Shown here: positions 43,277-52,138 of the stretch, piece by piece
Position numbering within the stretch: position 1 is the first letter of the stretch
How the letters are laid out: each line of letters begins with the position of its first letter
Source of the DNA: Spartobacteria bacterium
GTDB lineage: Bacteria; Verrucomicrobiota; Verrucomicrobiia; Chthoniobacterales; UBA10450
Direction of reading: 5' to 3'
DNA: 64,000 nt
Assembly (NCBI GenBank): GCA_003167365.1
Contig: PMTM01000006.1
Coordinates: 18,389 to 82,388 of the forward strand
Notes under the pieces: model-generated
What the model was told of the DNA's origin: nothing
Database searches by the model: none
Seen by the model: only the letters and a program-made list of their open reading frames with translations
Program-made: the position numbers and the translations under genes

Positions 43277-44038
43277 ATGGTGAAAACTCGCCGCGCGATT
43301 TATTTTCAGATGGGAGGTCTTGCCGCGGCGATCGTTTTGCTTTTGTTGCTGTCGCGTTTTTTTCCGATTGTCGATCTTGTCGAGACGATTCAGCAGCGCG
43401 TGGTCCGCTGGGGCGTGGGCGGCGCGGTCTGTTACCCTTTTTTGTTCGCGGGTTGCAACGTGCTGCTTCTTCCGGGCGGAATTTTGTGTGTTGGCGCCGG
43501 ATTTTTCTTCGGACTCTGGTGGGGCTTCTTCATCGTGTTCACCGGAAACGCGATTGGCGCGGCAATTTCTTTTGCGCTGAGCCGATGGCTGGTCGGCCAT
43601 TGGTTTAGGCAAAAATTTTCGCAGAACGCGACCTTTCAAGCGCTCGAGCCGGCAGTCGAACGCGAGGGGTGGAAAATTATTCTCCTCAGCCAGCTTCACC
43701 CGCTTTTTCCCACCAGCCTGCTAAACTATCTTTACGGCCTGACCAGGATTTCATTTCTCAGTTACATGTTTTGGGCTTCGGTTGGTCGGGCGCCGGGGTT
43801 GTTCTTGTATGTTTACTTGGGAACTCTCGGACAATTTGGAGTTAACTTGGTGCGCGGAAAGAGCCATCCGCGGGTTGTGGAATATTGGATCTGGGGCGGC
43901 GCATTTGTTCTCACGGCGCTCTTGTTGTTTGTATTGAGCCGCATTGCCTTCCAGGCGATGCAGCGAGCGGAAGAAATGTCCCCGGCGAAGAATCTTATAC
44001 CAAAAGCCGCGAACTTGAAGCAAATTTGTGTATCATAA
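43277..44038 (+). CDS. TVP38/TMEM64-family (DedA-like) membrane protein
   Basis: A 253-residue protein with five or six hydrophobic segments and the SNARE-associated/VTT signature: LLLPGGILCVGAGFFFG, FVFTG-like IVFTGNAIGAAISFALSRWL, and HPLFPTSLLNYLYGLTRI. Members are thought to act as lipid scramblases or transporters at the cytoplasmic membrane. The ATG at 43277 is 18 bases after the preceding stop; the last 40 residues are polar and cytoplasmic. Confidence 0.88.
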   Translation: MVKTRRAIYFQMGGLAAAIVLLLLLSRFFPIVDLVETIQQRVVRWGVGGAVCYPFLFAGCNVLLLPGGILCVGAGFFFGLWWGFFIVFTGNAIGAAISFALSRWLVGHWFRQKFSQNATFQALEPAVEREGWKIILLSQLHPLFPTSLLNYLYGLTRISFLSYMFWASVGRAPGLFLYVYLGTLGQFGVNLVRGKSHPRVVEYWIWGGAFVLTALLLFVLSRIAFQAMQRAEEMSPAKNLIPKAANLKQICVS

Positions 44039-44161
44039 TATTCTAATCATAAACGAGTTATAGATAAAAGCTATTGATTAGAGGAAAGTTTGCAAAAATG
44101 CGGCACCGCGAGTATTTGTCCCAGCTTACCATGGACGTTAAAGCAACCTTAGAATCGCCCC

Positions 44162-46054
44162 ATGTTTGAGCTCCCGACAAAATACGATGTTTTAGTGATT
44201 GGGAGCGGTCACGCTGGAATCGAAGCTGCGCTGGCAGCGGCGCGTATGGGCTGCCGGACCGCGATGGTGACTCAGAATCTGGATACGATTGGGCAAATGT
44301 CCTGCAATCCGGCGATCGGAGGATTGGCGAAGGGACACATCGTTCGGGAGATCGACGCACTTGGAGGCGCGATGGGATTGAACGCGGATGCCACGGGAAT
44401 TCAATTTCGAATGTTGAATCGGACTAAAGGACCATCGGTGCGCGGACCGCGCGCGCAATGCGACAAGAAAGCATATCAGTTCCGGATGAAGGCAATTTTG
44501 GAGCGCACCCCGCAACTGGACGTTACGCAGGCTACGGTGCAGAAGATATTGGTCGAGCAAGGCATTGTGGTTGGCGTCGTAACCGATCTTGGAATGACAA
44601 TTAGAGTGCGAAGCGTCGTGATTACTTCCGGTACTTTTTTGCGGGGACTGCTTCATGTCGGAGAGACGACCAGGCCCGGCGGGCGAATGGCGGATGCGAA
44701 CTCGGGGCTAAGCGAGAATCTGCGGGAGCTGGGGTTAAACACAGGCAGATTCAAGACCGGCACTCCTTGCCGTCTCAATGGCCGGTCGATCGATTTTTCA
44801 CAGTGCGAGATTCAATTGGGTGATGAGCCGCCACCACGCTTTTCGTTTGACCCCGAAACGAGTCTCGGCGGGGAGATTTTCACGTTGAACCACACCCGGG
44901 ATGGAAAGTTCCACGTGGAACAGCTCCCGTGCTGGATCACGCACACGACGCCGCAAACCCACGAAATCATCCGGGCGAACCTGCACAAGTCGCCGCTGTA
45001 CGCGGGTCGAATCAAAGGGACGGGTCCGCGATATTGCCCCTCGATCGAGGACAAGGTGGTCAAGTTTTCCGACAAGACGGCCCATCAACTTTTCCTCGAG
45101 CCGGAAGGCCGCCACACTGAGGAGTATTATGTTAACGGGATTTCGACGAGCCTACCCTACGATGTGCAGCTAGAGTTTCTGCATTCGATCCCGGGTTTGG
45201 CGGACGCTCAAATGATGCGCCCGGGATATGCCGTCGAATACGACTATTTCCCTCCAACACAATTGTTGCACTCCTTGGAGTCGAAAACGATCCGCGGGTT
45301 ATTTTTTGCCGGGCAAGTCAATGGAACCTCAGGCTACGAAGAAGCGGCGGCGCAAGGACTGATAGCGGGGGCAAACGCAGCATTGAAGATCCATGAGCGG
45401 CCGCCACTGATCATCGAGAGAAACGAGGCATACATCGGAGTGTTGATCGACGATCTGGTCACAAAAGGAACGGAAGAGCCCTACCGAATGTTCACCAGCC
45501 GCGCGGAAAACCGATTGCATTTGCGACAGGATAATGCGGACCAGCGGCTGACCGAGCGCGGCTTCGAAAACGGGCTTGTCGGGAAAGAGCGATGGAATCG
45601 CTATCAGGAAAAACGAAAACTGTTGGATAGAATCAGAACGGTTTCGACGGAGACGAAAATTGGCGGCGCTCCGATTTCTCAATTGCTAAAACGTCCCGGC
45701 TTTCGCTTTGAGGATTTGCCGCCAGCGATTCAGTCGATCGGTCCCGCGGAAATCTGGGGCTTGGTCGAAACGGAATTTAAGTACGAAGGATACGCCGCAC
45801 GACAATCTGAACAGAATCGCAAAATGATTCGGCAGCAGGATCAACCGATTCCCGACGGCCTGGATTTCGCTCGAATTGCGGGACTCCGCTCGGAAACTCG
45901 GCAGAAGCTAGCAGCAATTCGCCCAACCTCGTTGGGGCATGCTGGACGAATAAGTGGAATCACTCCATCCGACGTAGCAATTATATCTATCTGGTTGCAC
46001 AAGAACATATTACAATCATACGCATCGATGAAACCGATCGATGATCGCGATTAG
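44162..46054 (+). CDS. mnmG: tRNA uridine-5-carboxymethylaminomethyl modification enzyme MnmG
   Basis: With MnmE it installs the cmnm5 group on U34 of certain tRNAs. The 630-residue flavoprotein has the FAD site YDVLVIGSGHAGIEAALAAA, the MnmG hallmarks CNPAIGGLAKGHIVREIDAL and LNRTKGPSVRGPRAQCDK, TSGTFLRGLLHVGE, PRYCPSIEDKVVKF and the C-terminal helical domain with YAARQ. Length is normal. The common neighbours rsmG and mnmE are absent; it is followed by plsY and gpsA. The 120-base leader is AT-rich and may hold a promoter. Confidence 0.97.
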   Translation: MFELPTKYDVLVIGSGHAGIEAALAAARMGCRTAMVTQNLDTIGQMSCNPAIGGLAKGHIVREIDALGGAMGLNADATGIQFRMLNRTKGPSVRGPRAQCDKKAYQFRMKAILERTPQLDVTQATVQKILVEQGIVVGVVTDLGMTIRVRSVVITSGTFLRGLLHVGETTRPGGRMADANSGLSENLRELGLNTGRFKTGTPCRLNGRSIDFSQCEIQLGDEPPPRFSFDPETSLGGEIFTLNHTRDGKFHVEQLPCWITHTTPQTHEIIRANLHKSPLYAGRIKGTGPRYCPSIEDKVVKFSDKTAHQLFLEPEGRHTEEYYVNGISTSLPYDVQLEFLHSIPGLADAQMMRPGYAVEYDYFPPTQLLHSLESKTIRGLFFAGQVNGTSGYEEAAAQGLIAGANAALKIHERPPLIIERNEAYIGVLIDDLVTKGTEEPYRMFTSRAENRLHLRQDNADQRLTERGFENGLVGKERWNRYQEKRKLLDRIRTVSTETKIGGAPISQLLKRPGFRFEDLPPAIQSIGPAEIWGLVETEFKYEGYAARQSEQNRKMIRQQDQPIPDGLDFARIAGLRSETRQKLAAIRPTSLGHAGRISGITPSDVAIISIWLHKNILQSYASMKPIDDRD

Positions 46055-46084
46055 CGGGCATTCGATAAAACCAAGAAATTTCTC

Positions 46085-46711
46085 GTGCTCCCTTTTGTTG
46101 CTGTAGCGTTTCTTAGTTACCTGATTGGCTCGTTTCCAACCGGCTATCTCGTTGGCCGTCTAGCCGGCATTGATATTCGAAAAATCGGCAGCGGAAATAT
46201 CGGCGCGACCAATGTGCTTCGCGTGTTGGGGAAACCGTGCGGCTACACGGTTTTTGTCTTCGACTTCGTTAAAGGCACGATCGCGGTAACATTATCGATC
46301 TTGATTGTCAGTCGTGTTCGCCCGTTGTTCCACGAAACTGAACTTGTGGGTATCATCACGGGAGTGCTTTGCGTAATCGGACACTCTTATCCGGTGTGGC
46401 TCGGCTTCAAGGGAGGAAAGGGCGTTGCCACTTCCTTGGGAGTCCTCTTCGGCCTAATGCCCGTCGCGGCGTTAATCGTAGTGCTTGTTTGGCTGATCAC
46501 ATTCCTAGTAACGAAATATGTTTCGGTCGCTTCAATCGTCGCGGCGATCGCATTGCCAGCCGCAGTTTTCGCGATGGTGCATGTACGAAAAACAAACGGC
46601 ATGACGCTCGTTTATTTCTCGATCTGCCTGACAGTGCTCATCATCTGGCGCCACCGCTCGAATCTTTCTCGTTTAATGAAAGGCACCGAGCAAAGCTTCA
46701 AGCGAAAGTGA
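46085..46711 (+). CDS. plsY: Acyl-phosphate:glycerol-3-phosphate acyltransferase
   Basis: Makes lysophosphatidic acid at the membrane. The 208-residue protein has about five hydrophobic segments and the three PlsY motifs: GSFPTGYLVGR with IGSGNIGATNVLR, GHSYPVWLGFKGGKGVATSL, and the C-terminal WRHRSNLSRLMKGTE. Translation starts with a GTG at 46085. The stop overlaps the GTG start of gpsA (GTGA), so acyltransferase and glycerol-3-phosphate dehydrogenase are coupled, a logical pairing in phospholipid synthesis. Confidence 0.96.
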   Translation: MLPFVAVAFLSYLIGSFPTGYLVGRLAGIDIRKIGSGNIGATNVLRVLGKPCGYTVFVFDFVKGTIAVTLSILIVSRVRPLFHETELVGIITGVLCVIGHSYPVWLGFKGGKGVATSLGVLFGLMPVAALIVVLVWLITFLVTKYVSVASIVAAIALPAAVFAMVHVRKTNGMTLVYFSICLTVLIIWRHRSNLSRLMKGTEQSFKRK

Positions 46712-47709
46712 AAATTCAATCGACGGCGATTCTTGGTGCAGGAAGTTGGGGCACTGCCTTGGCCGCGCTCTGGGGCAAGAATGGTCGCGACCTCCGGCTT
46801 TGGAGCCGGAACGAATCGCTCGTGGAACAGTTAAAGACGGCTCGTGAAAATCGCGATTACCTTCCGGGGATTCGGCTTCCGGACTCCGTCAAAATAACGG
46901 CCGAGTTAAGAGATTGTGCCGATGTTGAGCTTATCGTTTTCGTCATGCCATCGACGGCGTTGCGAACAATCGCCGATAAACTGCGCGAAACCGGAGTGAG
47001 CAAGAATGCAGTCCTCTTGAGTTGCACGAAAGGAATCGAGCACGGGACTGGAATGAGGATGAGTCAAATTTTGCAAGAGCACTTTCCTGGAAATCCAGTA
47101 GCGGTACTTTCCGGACCCAACCTCGCCGTGGAAGTGGCGCGCGATCTGCCCACGGCGACGGTGCTGGCTTGCAGCGAGGCGGAACGCGCGACCGAATTGC
47201 AGAGTTATCTCGGTAGCGCGCGGTTTCGGATTTACACCGGGGATGAATTGACGGGAATCGAATTGGGTGGCGCCCTAAAAAATATTTTCGCAATCGCGGC
47301 CGGCATTAGTGACGGCTTCGGTTTAGGTGATAACACAAAGGCGGCGTTGCTGACTCGTGGGCTCGCGGAAATGATCAGGCTCGGCACAGCGATGGGCGGA
47401 AACGCGAGGACTTTCTATGGCCTGAGCGGCGTCGGCGACTTGATCGCGACTTGTTACAGCAGCCACAGCCGAAATCGTCGGGTTGGAGAACAGCTGGGGC
47501 GCGGACAATCGTTGCAGCAAGTTACCTCTTCGATGCAAATGGTGGCGGAAGGAATTCCGACGACGAAGAGTGCTTACGAATGCGCACGCAAGTTGAAGAT
47601 CGAGACGCCGATTATCGATCAAATTTACGCGATGCTTTATGAAGGAAAGCCGCTAGCTCAAGCGATGGAAGAGCTGCTCGGGCGCGAACAGAAACCCGAA
47701 CGCAATTAG
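46708..47709 (+). CDS. gpsA: Glycerol-3-phosphate dehydrogenase [NAD(P)+]
   Basis: Reduces dihydroxyacetone phosphate to sn-glycerol 3-phosphate, the substrate of PlsY. The 333-residue protein has the NAD fold AILGAGSWGTALAALWGK, VLSGPNLAVEVARDLPTA, the catalytic-lysine segment GGALKNIFAIAAGI, GLSGVGDLIATCYS and SRNRRVGEQLGRG. The GTG at 46708 within the plsY stop gives the standard N-terminus; the longer open frame upstream is the plsY gene read out of frame. Confidence 0.96.
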   Translation: MKIQSTAILGAGSWGTALAALWGKNGRDLRLWSRNESLVEQLKTARENRDYLPGIRLPDSVKITAELRDCADVELIVFVMPSTALRTIADKLRETGVSKNAVLLSCTKGIEHGTGMRMSQILQEHFPGNPVAVLSGPNLAVEVARDLPTATVLACSEAERATELQSYLGSARFRIYTGDELTGIELGGALKNIFAIAAGISDGFGLGDNTKAALLTRGLAEMIRLGTAMGGNARTFYGLSGVGDLIATCYSSHSRNRRVGEQLGRGQSLQQVTSSMQMVAEGIPTTKSAYECARKLKIETPIIDQIYAMLYEGKPLAQAMEELLGREQKPERN

Positions 47710-47717
47710 CGATTATT

Positions 47718-48296
47718 TCAATCGTGACAGAAGTCGGCAATCACTTCCGGATACAACTCGCGCTCGGCAATCTGAATGCGCGCGTGTAGCGTTTCTGCGG
47801 TGTCGTTCGGCAAGATCAACACTTCCCTTCGCGCGATGATGTCGCCGTGATCGATTTTTTCATCGACATAATGAACCGTGCAGCCGGTCACCGCTTCACC
47901 AGCGGCGAGCGCTTGTTTCCAAGCCTCCAGCCCCGGAAATTTCGGCAGCAGTGAGGGATGAATATTCAGAATCTTTCGCGGGAACGCTTGTAAAATCGGC
48001 TTTCTCAACACACGCATGAAGCCGGCAAGAACGACCAGCTCGACGCTGGCGTCTCGAAGTAATTGGACAAGTTTCGCTTCCATTTCCGGTTCCAGTCTCG
48101 TTCGGAAATGTCCGGGCGGAAGATAACTATTTGGAACGGAGAATTCGCGGGCGATGTCGAGAATCGGTGCATCGACAACGTCCGAAACAACGACGCGCGC
48201 TTCCGCGTTCAAGGTCCCGGCGCGGATCTGTTCGAGAATCGCGCGGCAATTAGTTCCCTTTCCTGAACCGAGTATACCGAGCCCGAGCGGTTTCAT
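47718..48296 (-). CDS. purN: Phosphoribosylglycinamide formyltransferase
   Basis: Transfers formyl from 10-formyl-THF to GAR in purine synthesis. The 192-residue protein has LGILGSGKGTNCRAIL, LAGFMRVLRKPIL, the catalytic Asn/His in ILNIHPSLLPKFPG, and the catalytic Asp in VDEKIDHGDIIARR. Length is normal. It is the last gene of a three-gene minus-strand operon (lipid kinase, rfaE2, purN) joined by ATGA overlaps. Confidence 0.96.
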   Translation of the reverse strand: MKPLGLGILGSGKGTNCRAILEQIRAGTLNAEARVVVSDVVDAPILDIAREFSVPNSYLPPGHFRTRLEPEMEAKLVQLLRDASVELVVLAGFMRVLRKPILQAFPRKILNIHPSLLPKFPGLEAWKQALAAGEAVTGCTVHYVDEKIDHGDIIARREVLILPNDTAETLHARIQIAERELYPEVIADFCHD

Positions 48297-48775
48297 TTAG
48301 CGTCTTTCAGCCGTTCGATGATCCGGGAAGTCGAATAGCCGGGTTCGAATGGAATGAAGCGAATCTCGGTGCCGCTCTTTTCCATGACCGCGCGTTCCTC
48401 GGCATTCAGCATATCGGAGGTGTAATCACCGCCCTTCACGTAAATCTCCGGCGCCACCGTCTCGAGAAATTGCGTCGCGCGCACTTCGGGGAAGATTGCG
48501 ACAAAGTCCACGTCCTCGATCGCCGCGAGTAATTCTGCACGATCTCTCTCATTATTAATCGGACGGTCCGCGCCTTTCAGCTCGCGGACGGATTGGTCGC
48601 CATTTAATCCGACGGCTAGGACATCTCCTAGCGCCCGGGCCGCTCGCAAATAGCGAACGTGACCGAGATGCAGCAGATCGAAGCAACCATTTGTAACGAC
48701 CAATCTTTTTCCCGCCGCGCGCATTGCCTTCGTGATCTGCGCGAGTTCTTCCACGGTGACAACTTTCTTGTTCAT
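48293..48775 (-). CDS. rfaE2: D-glycero-beta-D-manno-heptose 1-phosphate adenylyltransferase
   Basis: Makes ADP-heptose for LPS inner core. The 160-residue nucleotidyltransferase has the HxGH active site in GCFDLLHLGHVRYLRAA, VGLNGDQSVRELKG, YVKGGDYTSDMLNAEE and the STSRIIERL adenylate motif. It is the stand-alone second domain of HldE; the kinase half is not in this window. It overlaps purN and the lipid kinase gene by four bases each. This supports a Gram-negative envelope. Confidence 0.94.
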   Translation of the reverse strand: MNKKVVTVEELAQITKAMRAAGKRLVVTNGCFDLLHLGHVRYLRAARALGDVLAVGLNGDQSVRELKGADRPINNERDRAELLAAIEDVDFVAIFPEVRATQFLETVAPEIYVKGGDYTSDMLNAEERAVMEKSGTEIRFIPFEPGYSTSRIIERLKDAK

Positions 48776-49656
48776 TTTTTCCCGACGACAAAATGTAGCG
48801 CGCGAGGCATGATTTGAAAAACCGCCGGTTCGTTGCCGATGAACTCGCCGTCAGCGCTAAAGCACATTTTTGGGCGCGAACGTATGGAGATTTTGGCGGC
48901 GCGCCGCCAAATGATCGCGTCGCTCGAGAGATGTTTTCCTACAAGTATTTGCGCGGCGAGGAACACCATTTCCGGCTTGGAACATTTACGAATCAAAATG
49001 ACGTCGAACAATCCGTCGCGCGGATCTGCTTCGGGCGCGACCGGCAATCCGCCCGCGACGAAGCGGCCGTTGGCGATAATCACATTGTGAAGATCGATAG
49101 ACAATCGCTCCGCGCCATCAATTACGATATTTGCGCGGTAAGCGTGCATTTCGGGTAGAGCCGCCGCCGCACTGCGCACATAAGCAAGCGGACCCCAGGT
49201 GTCTTTGACCTCGGGCGTGAGCTTTTCATTGACCAGCCCGCTGAAACCTGCTGCGGAAACATTGACCAGATAGCGGACGCGATCGCTCTTGATGCGCACC
49301 AGATCGATCGCCGTGGTTCGTTGCGAGAGTAGGATGTCGATGTTGTCGTTGACTGTTGAAGGCAACTCAAGTGTCCGCGCAAAATCATTACCGGTGCCCA
49401 ACGGAAGCAGTCCCACCTGGACCTTGCCGGCGTTGGCGGCGATGCCGTTAATCACTTCATTCAGGGTACCATCCCCACCGGCCGCAATGATGTAATCAAA
49501 GCCCTTTGTGATGGCACTTCGGGCAAGACGGGCTGCGTCCCCTTTCCTTTTTGTCATTCGCACGACGGCGCCAAGGTGACCTTTCAACGTCTCCGCAATC
49601 GCTTCCCGATCTCCCTTTCCGCCCGAGGCCGGATTGCAGATAACAAAAGTCTTCAC
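48772..49656 (-). CDS. Diacylglycerol/sphingosine-kinase-family lipid kinase (YegS/DgkB type)
   Basis: A 294-residue soluble lipid kinase: FVICNPASGGKGDREA, the ATP-binding AAGGDGTLNEVINGIA, LLPLGTGNDFARTL and a C-terminal region with ADPRDGLFDV and FSADGEFIG. Members phosphorylate diacylglycerol or related lipids. It heads the operon with rfaE2 and purN, both of which it overlaps or precedes by four bases. The exact lipid is unknown. Confidence 0.92.
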   Translation of the reverse strand: MKTFVICNPASGGKGDREAIAETLKGHLGAVVRMTKRKGDAARLARSAITKGFDYIIAAGGDGTLNEVINGIAANAGKVQVGLLPLGTGNDFARTLELPSTVNDNIDILLSQRTTAIDLVRIKSDRVRYLVNVSAAGFSGLVNEKLTPEVKDTWGPLAYVRSAAAALPEMHAYRANIVIDGAERLSIDLHNVIIANGRFVAGGLPVAPEADPRDGLFDVILIRKCSKPEMVFLAAQILVGKHLSSDAIIWRRAAKISIRSRPKMCFSADGEFIGNEPAVFQIMPRALHFVVGKK

Positions 49657-49725
49657 AAGGTATTATGCCGCGAGATTAGCCTTTTCGTTTCGCCAATTTA
49701 CGCCAAATTGTAAAACCAAATTCCG

Positions 49726-50502
49726 ATGCCTACCAACGATCCAAACACCAGCAGACAGCCATCGGTCACCGATGGTTTTCGTCTTTCCGGCGGTCCCGTC
49801 GCCTACCTGAGCGAGGATCAGGAGGGCGGGTCCGATTTTGCGGAGCTGGCGCACTTGCCGCGCGTCTATGGCGAGCCAATCCTTTTCGCCATCGCACGAG
49901 ATCCGCGCACGGTTTTCACCTATTGGAATATCGATTGGCCAAGTGTATTTGCGAAAGGCGAGCCGGTGGATCGACAAGTTTACTTGCGCGTGAAAAAAGA
50001 GGATGGCGCTGAGGAATCTGAATCACTGATCGAGCCGATGCTCGGAAGTTATTACGCGCTCGTCGCGCAGCCGCGCGGAACGTATAGGGTTGAGATAGGT
50101 TACTACCAACCGATGGACATGTGGCGTTCCATCGCCACTTCCGACAAAGTGATCATGCCTGCGGAAAGCGCGTCGGAAAAAGTGGATGTTGATGTCGCCA
50201 CCGTTCCATTTCATCTCAGCTTTCAACTGATCGTCGATATGTTTCGCACTTCGAGCGGCGGGACTCTGACCGAAAGCATCTCGCAGTTGCAGGAGCGCGC
50301 GTCGGACGAACAAGAATCGTTGACTGCTGAAGAGAGAGAAATTTTGCGCGCGATGAATTTGTCTTTATCTGACCTGGCCGCGGCTCGCCGCGCTTATCTC
50401 GATTCCGATAATCGTGAAACTGTGCGCAAAAGGCTTGAGGCAATTCTCGGTTTCGGAGCGAGCAGTCCAGCCGGCGGATTTGGCGGAAGCTCGCGTTCGT
50501 AG
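49726..50502 (+). CDS. DUF4912 domain protein
   Basis: A 258-residue cytoplasmic protein with the DUF4912 signature LPRVYGEPILFAIARDPRTV and FTYWNIDWPSVF, then a beta-rich stretch (VYLRVKKEDG, GTYRVEIGYYQP) and a helical C-terminus (LSLSDLAAARRAYLDSDN) ending in a Gly/Ser tail. The function of DUF4912 is not established; the first block resembles Ig/CBM-like sandwich folds. It stands alone, divergent from the lipid kinase and convergent with a permease gene. Confidence 0.88.
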   Translation: MPTNDPNTSRQPSVTDGFRLSGGPVAYLSEDQEGGSDFAELAHLPRVYGEPILFAIARDPRTVFTYWNIDWPSVFAKGEPVDRQVYLRVKKEDGAEESESLIEPMLGSYYALVAQPRGTYRVEIGYYQPMDMWRSIATSDKVIMPAESASEKVDVDVATVPFHLSFQLIVDMFRTSSGGTLTESISQLQERASDEQESLTAEEREILRAMNLSLSDLAAARRAYLDSDNRETVRKRLEAILGFGASSPAGGFGGSSRS

Positions 50503-50525
50503 AAAAATCAGTGCATCATCCGGCT

Positions 50526-52094
50526 TCAACCGCCCGTGGCAGGTTTGGAGTCGGTGGTGGGCGGCTGCGCCAGTTTGCTTCGGTGCACGCCGTAGCAGAA
50601 ATAAAACACGATGCCGATGGCGAACCAGACCAGCAACCGCCGCCATGTCGGCCATGGCAGGGCCGACATGAGCAAGAGGGCAGAGATCGCGCCCGCCGGC
50701 GCTACAAACCAGACCCACGGCGTGGTGAATTTGCGTGGCAGATTCGGCTCGCGCACACGCAGCACGATGATGCCCACTGACACGATGACAAACGCCAGCA
50801 ACGTACCGATGGAGCACAGGCTGCCTGCCTCGCGGACCGTAAACAGGGCCGCAAAAATCGCCACGCCCACGCCAGTCACGATGGACGTCAGCCACGGCGT
50901 GCGGAATCTTGGATGCACCCGGCTCACGAACGGCGGGAGCAGACCATCGCGCGCCATGCTATAAAATACGCGCGATTGGCCCAGTAACAGCACGAGGATG
51001 ACCGACGACAAACCTGCGATGGCGCCGAGCTTGATCAAACGCCCCATCCAGCCCAGGCCCGCGTAGTCCGCCACCAGTGCGATCGGGTCCGGCACGTCAA
51101 GCTGGCCGTAAGGCACAACGCCCGTCGCAATTCCCGAGACGAGGATGTAGAGCACCGTACAAATCAACAACGAGCCGATGATGGCGATGGGCATGTCGCG
51201 TTGTGGATTTTTCGCCTCCTGTGCCGCGGTACTAACGGCGTCGAAGCCGATATAGGCGAAGAAGACGATGCCCGCGCCGGTCATCACGCCGCTCCAACCG
51301 AAATGACCGGACTGGCCCGTGTTCGCCGGGATGAACGGATGCCAGTTCGCCACCATGATGGCGCGAGACGCGCCGACGATGAACAGCACCACCACCGCTA
51401 CCTTCACCAGCACGATCAGGTTGTTGAAGTTCGCCGATTCCTTAATGCCAACCACCAGCAGCGTGGTGACCACAAAGATGATGAGCACGGCTGGCAGATT
51501 GAAGATCGCCGTGACTTGGTGGAGCGTCGCTGGATCAGTTCCCGCGATCTTGATTTGATCTAGCAGAGCGCCGCTCATCACCACCCAACCGGCCTTCGCC
51601 TTGACGAGCGCAGCGAGGGCAGCGGGAATTTCAATTAACTTCATGCCGCGCGCGGCCGACAACGCGGGCGGGATGTCGATGCCAAAATCGTGCAGGAACG
51701 ACACGACATAGCCGGACCAACCGATGGCCACAGTGATCGCGCCAACAGCATATTCGAGGATCAAGTCCCAGCCGATGATCCACGCGAAGAGTTCGCCGAG
51801 CGTGGCGTAGCCGTAAGTGTAAGCGCTGCCGGCCATTGGCACGAGCGACGCGAATTCGCTGTAGCACAGCGCGGCGAATACTGATGCCACACCGGCTAGC
51901 ACGAATGAGAGCACCACGGCCGGCCCAGCATTCTGCGCCGCGACCGTGCCGGTGAGCACGAAAATTCCGGTGCCGATGATCGCGCCAATGCCGAGCGCGG
52001 TAAGATTCAGCGCACCAAGCGCGCGCTTAAGGCTGTGATCGGTGAGCGCTTCAGCTTGGAGATCGGTTACACTTTTTCGTCGAAATAAATTCAT
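50526..52094 (-). CDS. APC-superfamily amino acid permease (cationic amino acid transporter type)
   Basis: A 522-residue transporter with twelve or more hydrophobic segments. The N-terminal motif GIGAIIGTGIFVLTGTVAAQ and the segment AGAGIVFFAYIGFDAVSTAA-like (GAGIVFFAYIGFDAVSTAAQ) are typical of the CAT group. It imports or exchanges amino acids. It and the next gene form an adjacent pair of APC permeases on one strand, 44 bases apart; they are distinct subfamilies, not recent duplicates. A link to the arginine pathways in this window is conceivable but unproven. Confidence 0.92.
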   Translation of the reverse strand: MNLFRRKSVTDLQAEALTDHSLKRALGALNLTALGIGAIIGTGIFVLTGTVAAQNAGPAVVLSFVLAGVASVFAALCYSEFASLVPMAGSAYTYGYATLGELFAWIIGWDLILEYAVGAITVAIGWSGYVVSFLHDFGIDIPPALSAARGMKLIEIPAALAALVKAKAGWVVMSGALLDQIKIAGTDPATLHQVTAIFNLPAVLIIFVVTTLLVVGIKESANFNNLIVLVKVAVVVLFIVGASRAIMVANWHPFIPANTGQSGHFGWSGVMTGAGIVFFAYIGFDAVSTAAQEAKNPQRDMPIAIIGSLLICTVLYILVSGIATGVVPYGQLDVPDPIALVADYAGLGWMGRLIKLGAIAGLSSVILVLLLGQSRVFYSMARDGLLPPFVSRVHPRFRTPWLTSIVTGVGVAIFAALFTVREAGSLCSIGTLLAFVIVSVGIIVLRVREPNLPRKFTTPWVWFVAPAGAISALLLMSALPWPTWRRLLVWFAIGIVFYFCYGVHRSKLAQPPTTDSKPATGG

Positions 52095-52138
52095 AGGTTA
52101 AGTTGGTTTCGCGATTTGGTAATGGGTCGCTTAACAAG

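Noticed and set aside
46369..46707. Longer GpsA frame upstream of 46708
   Set aside because: It is plsY read in another frame; the GTG at 46708 gives the standard N-terminus.
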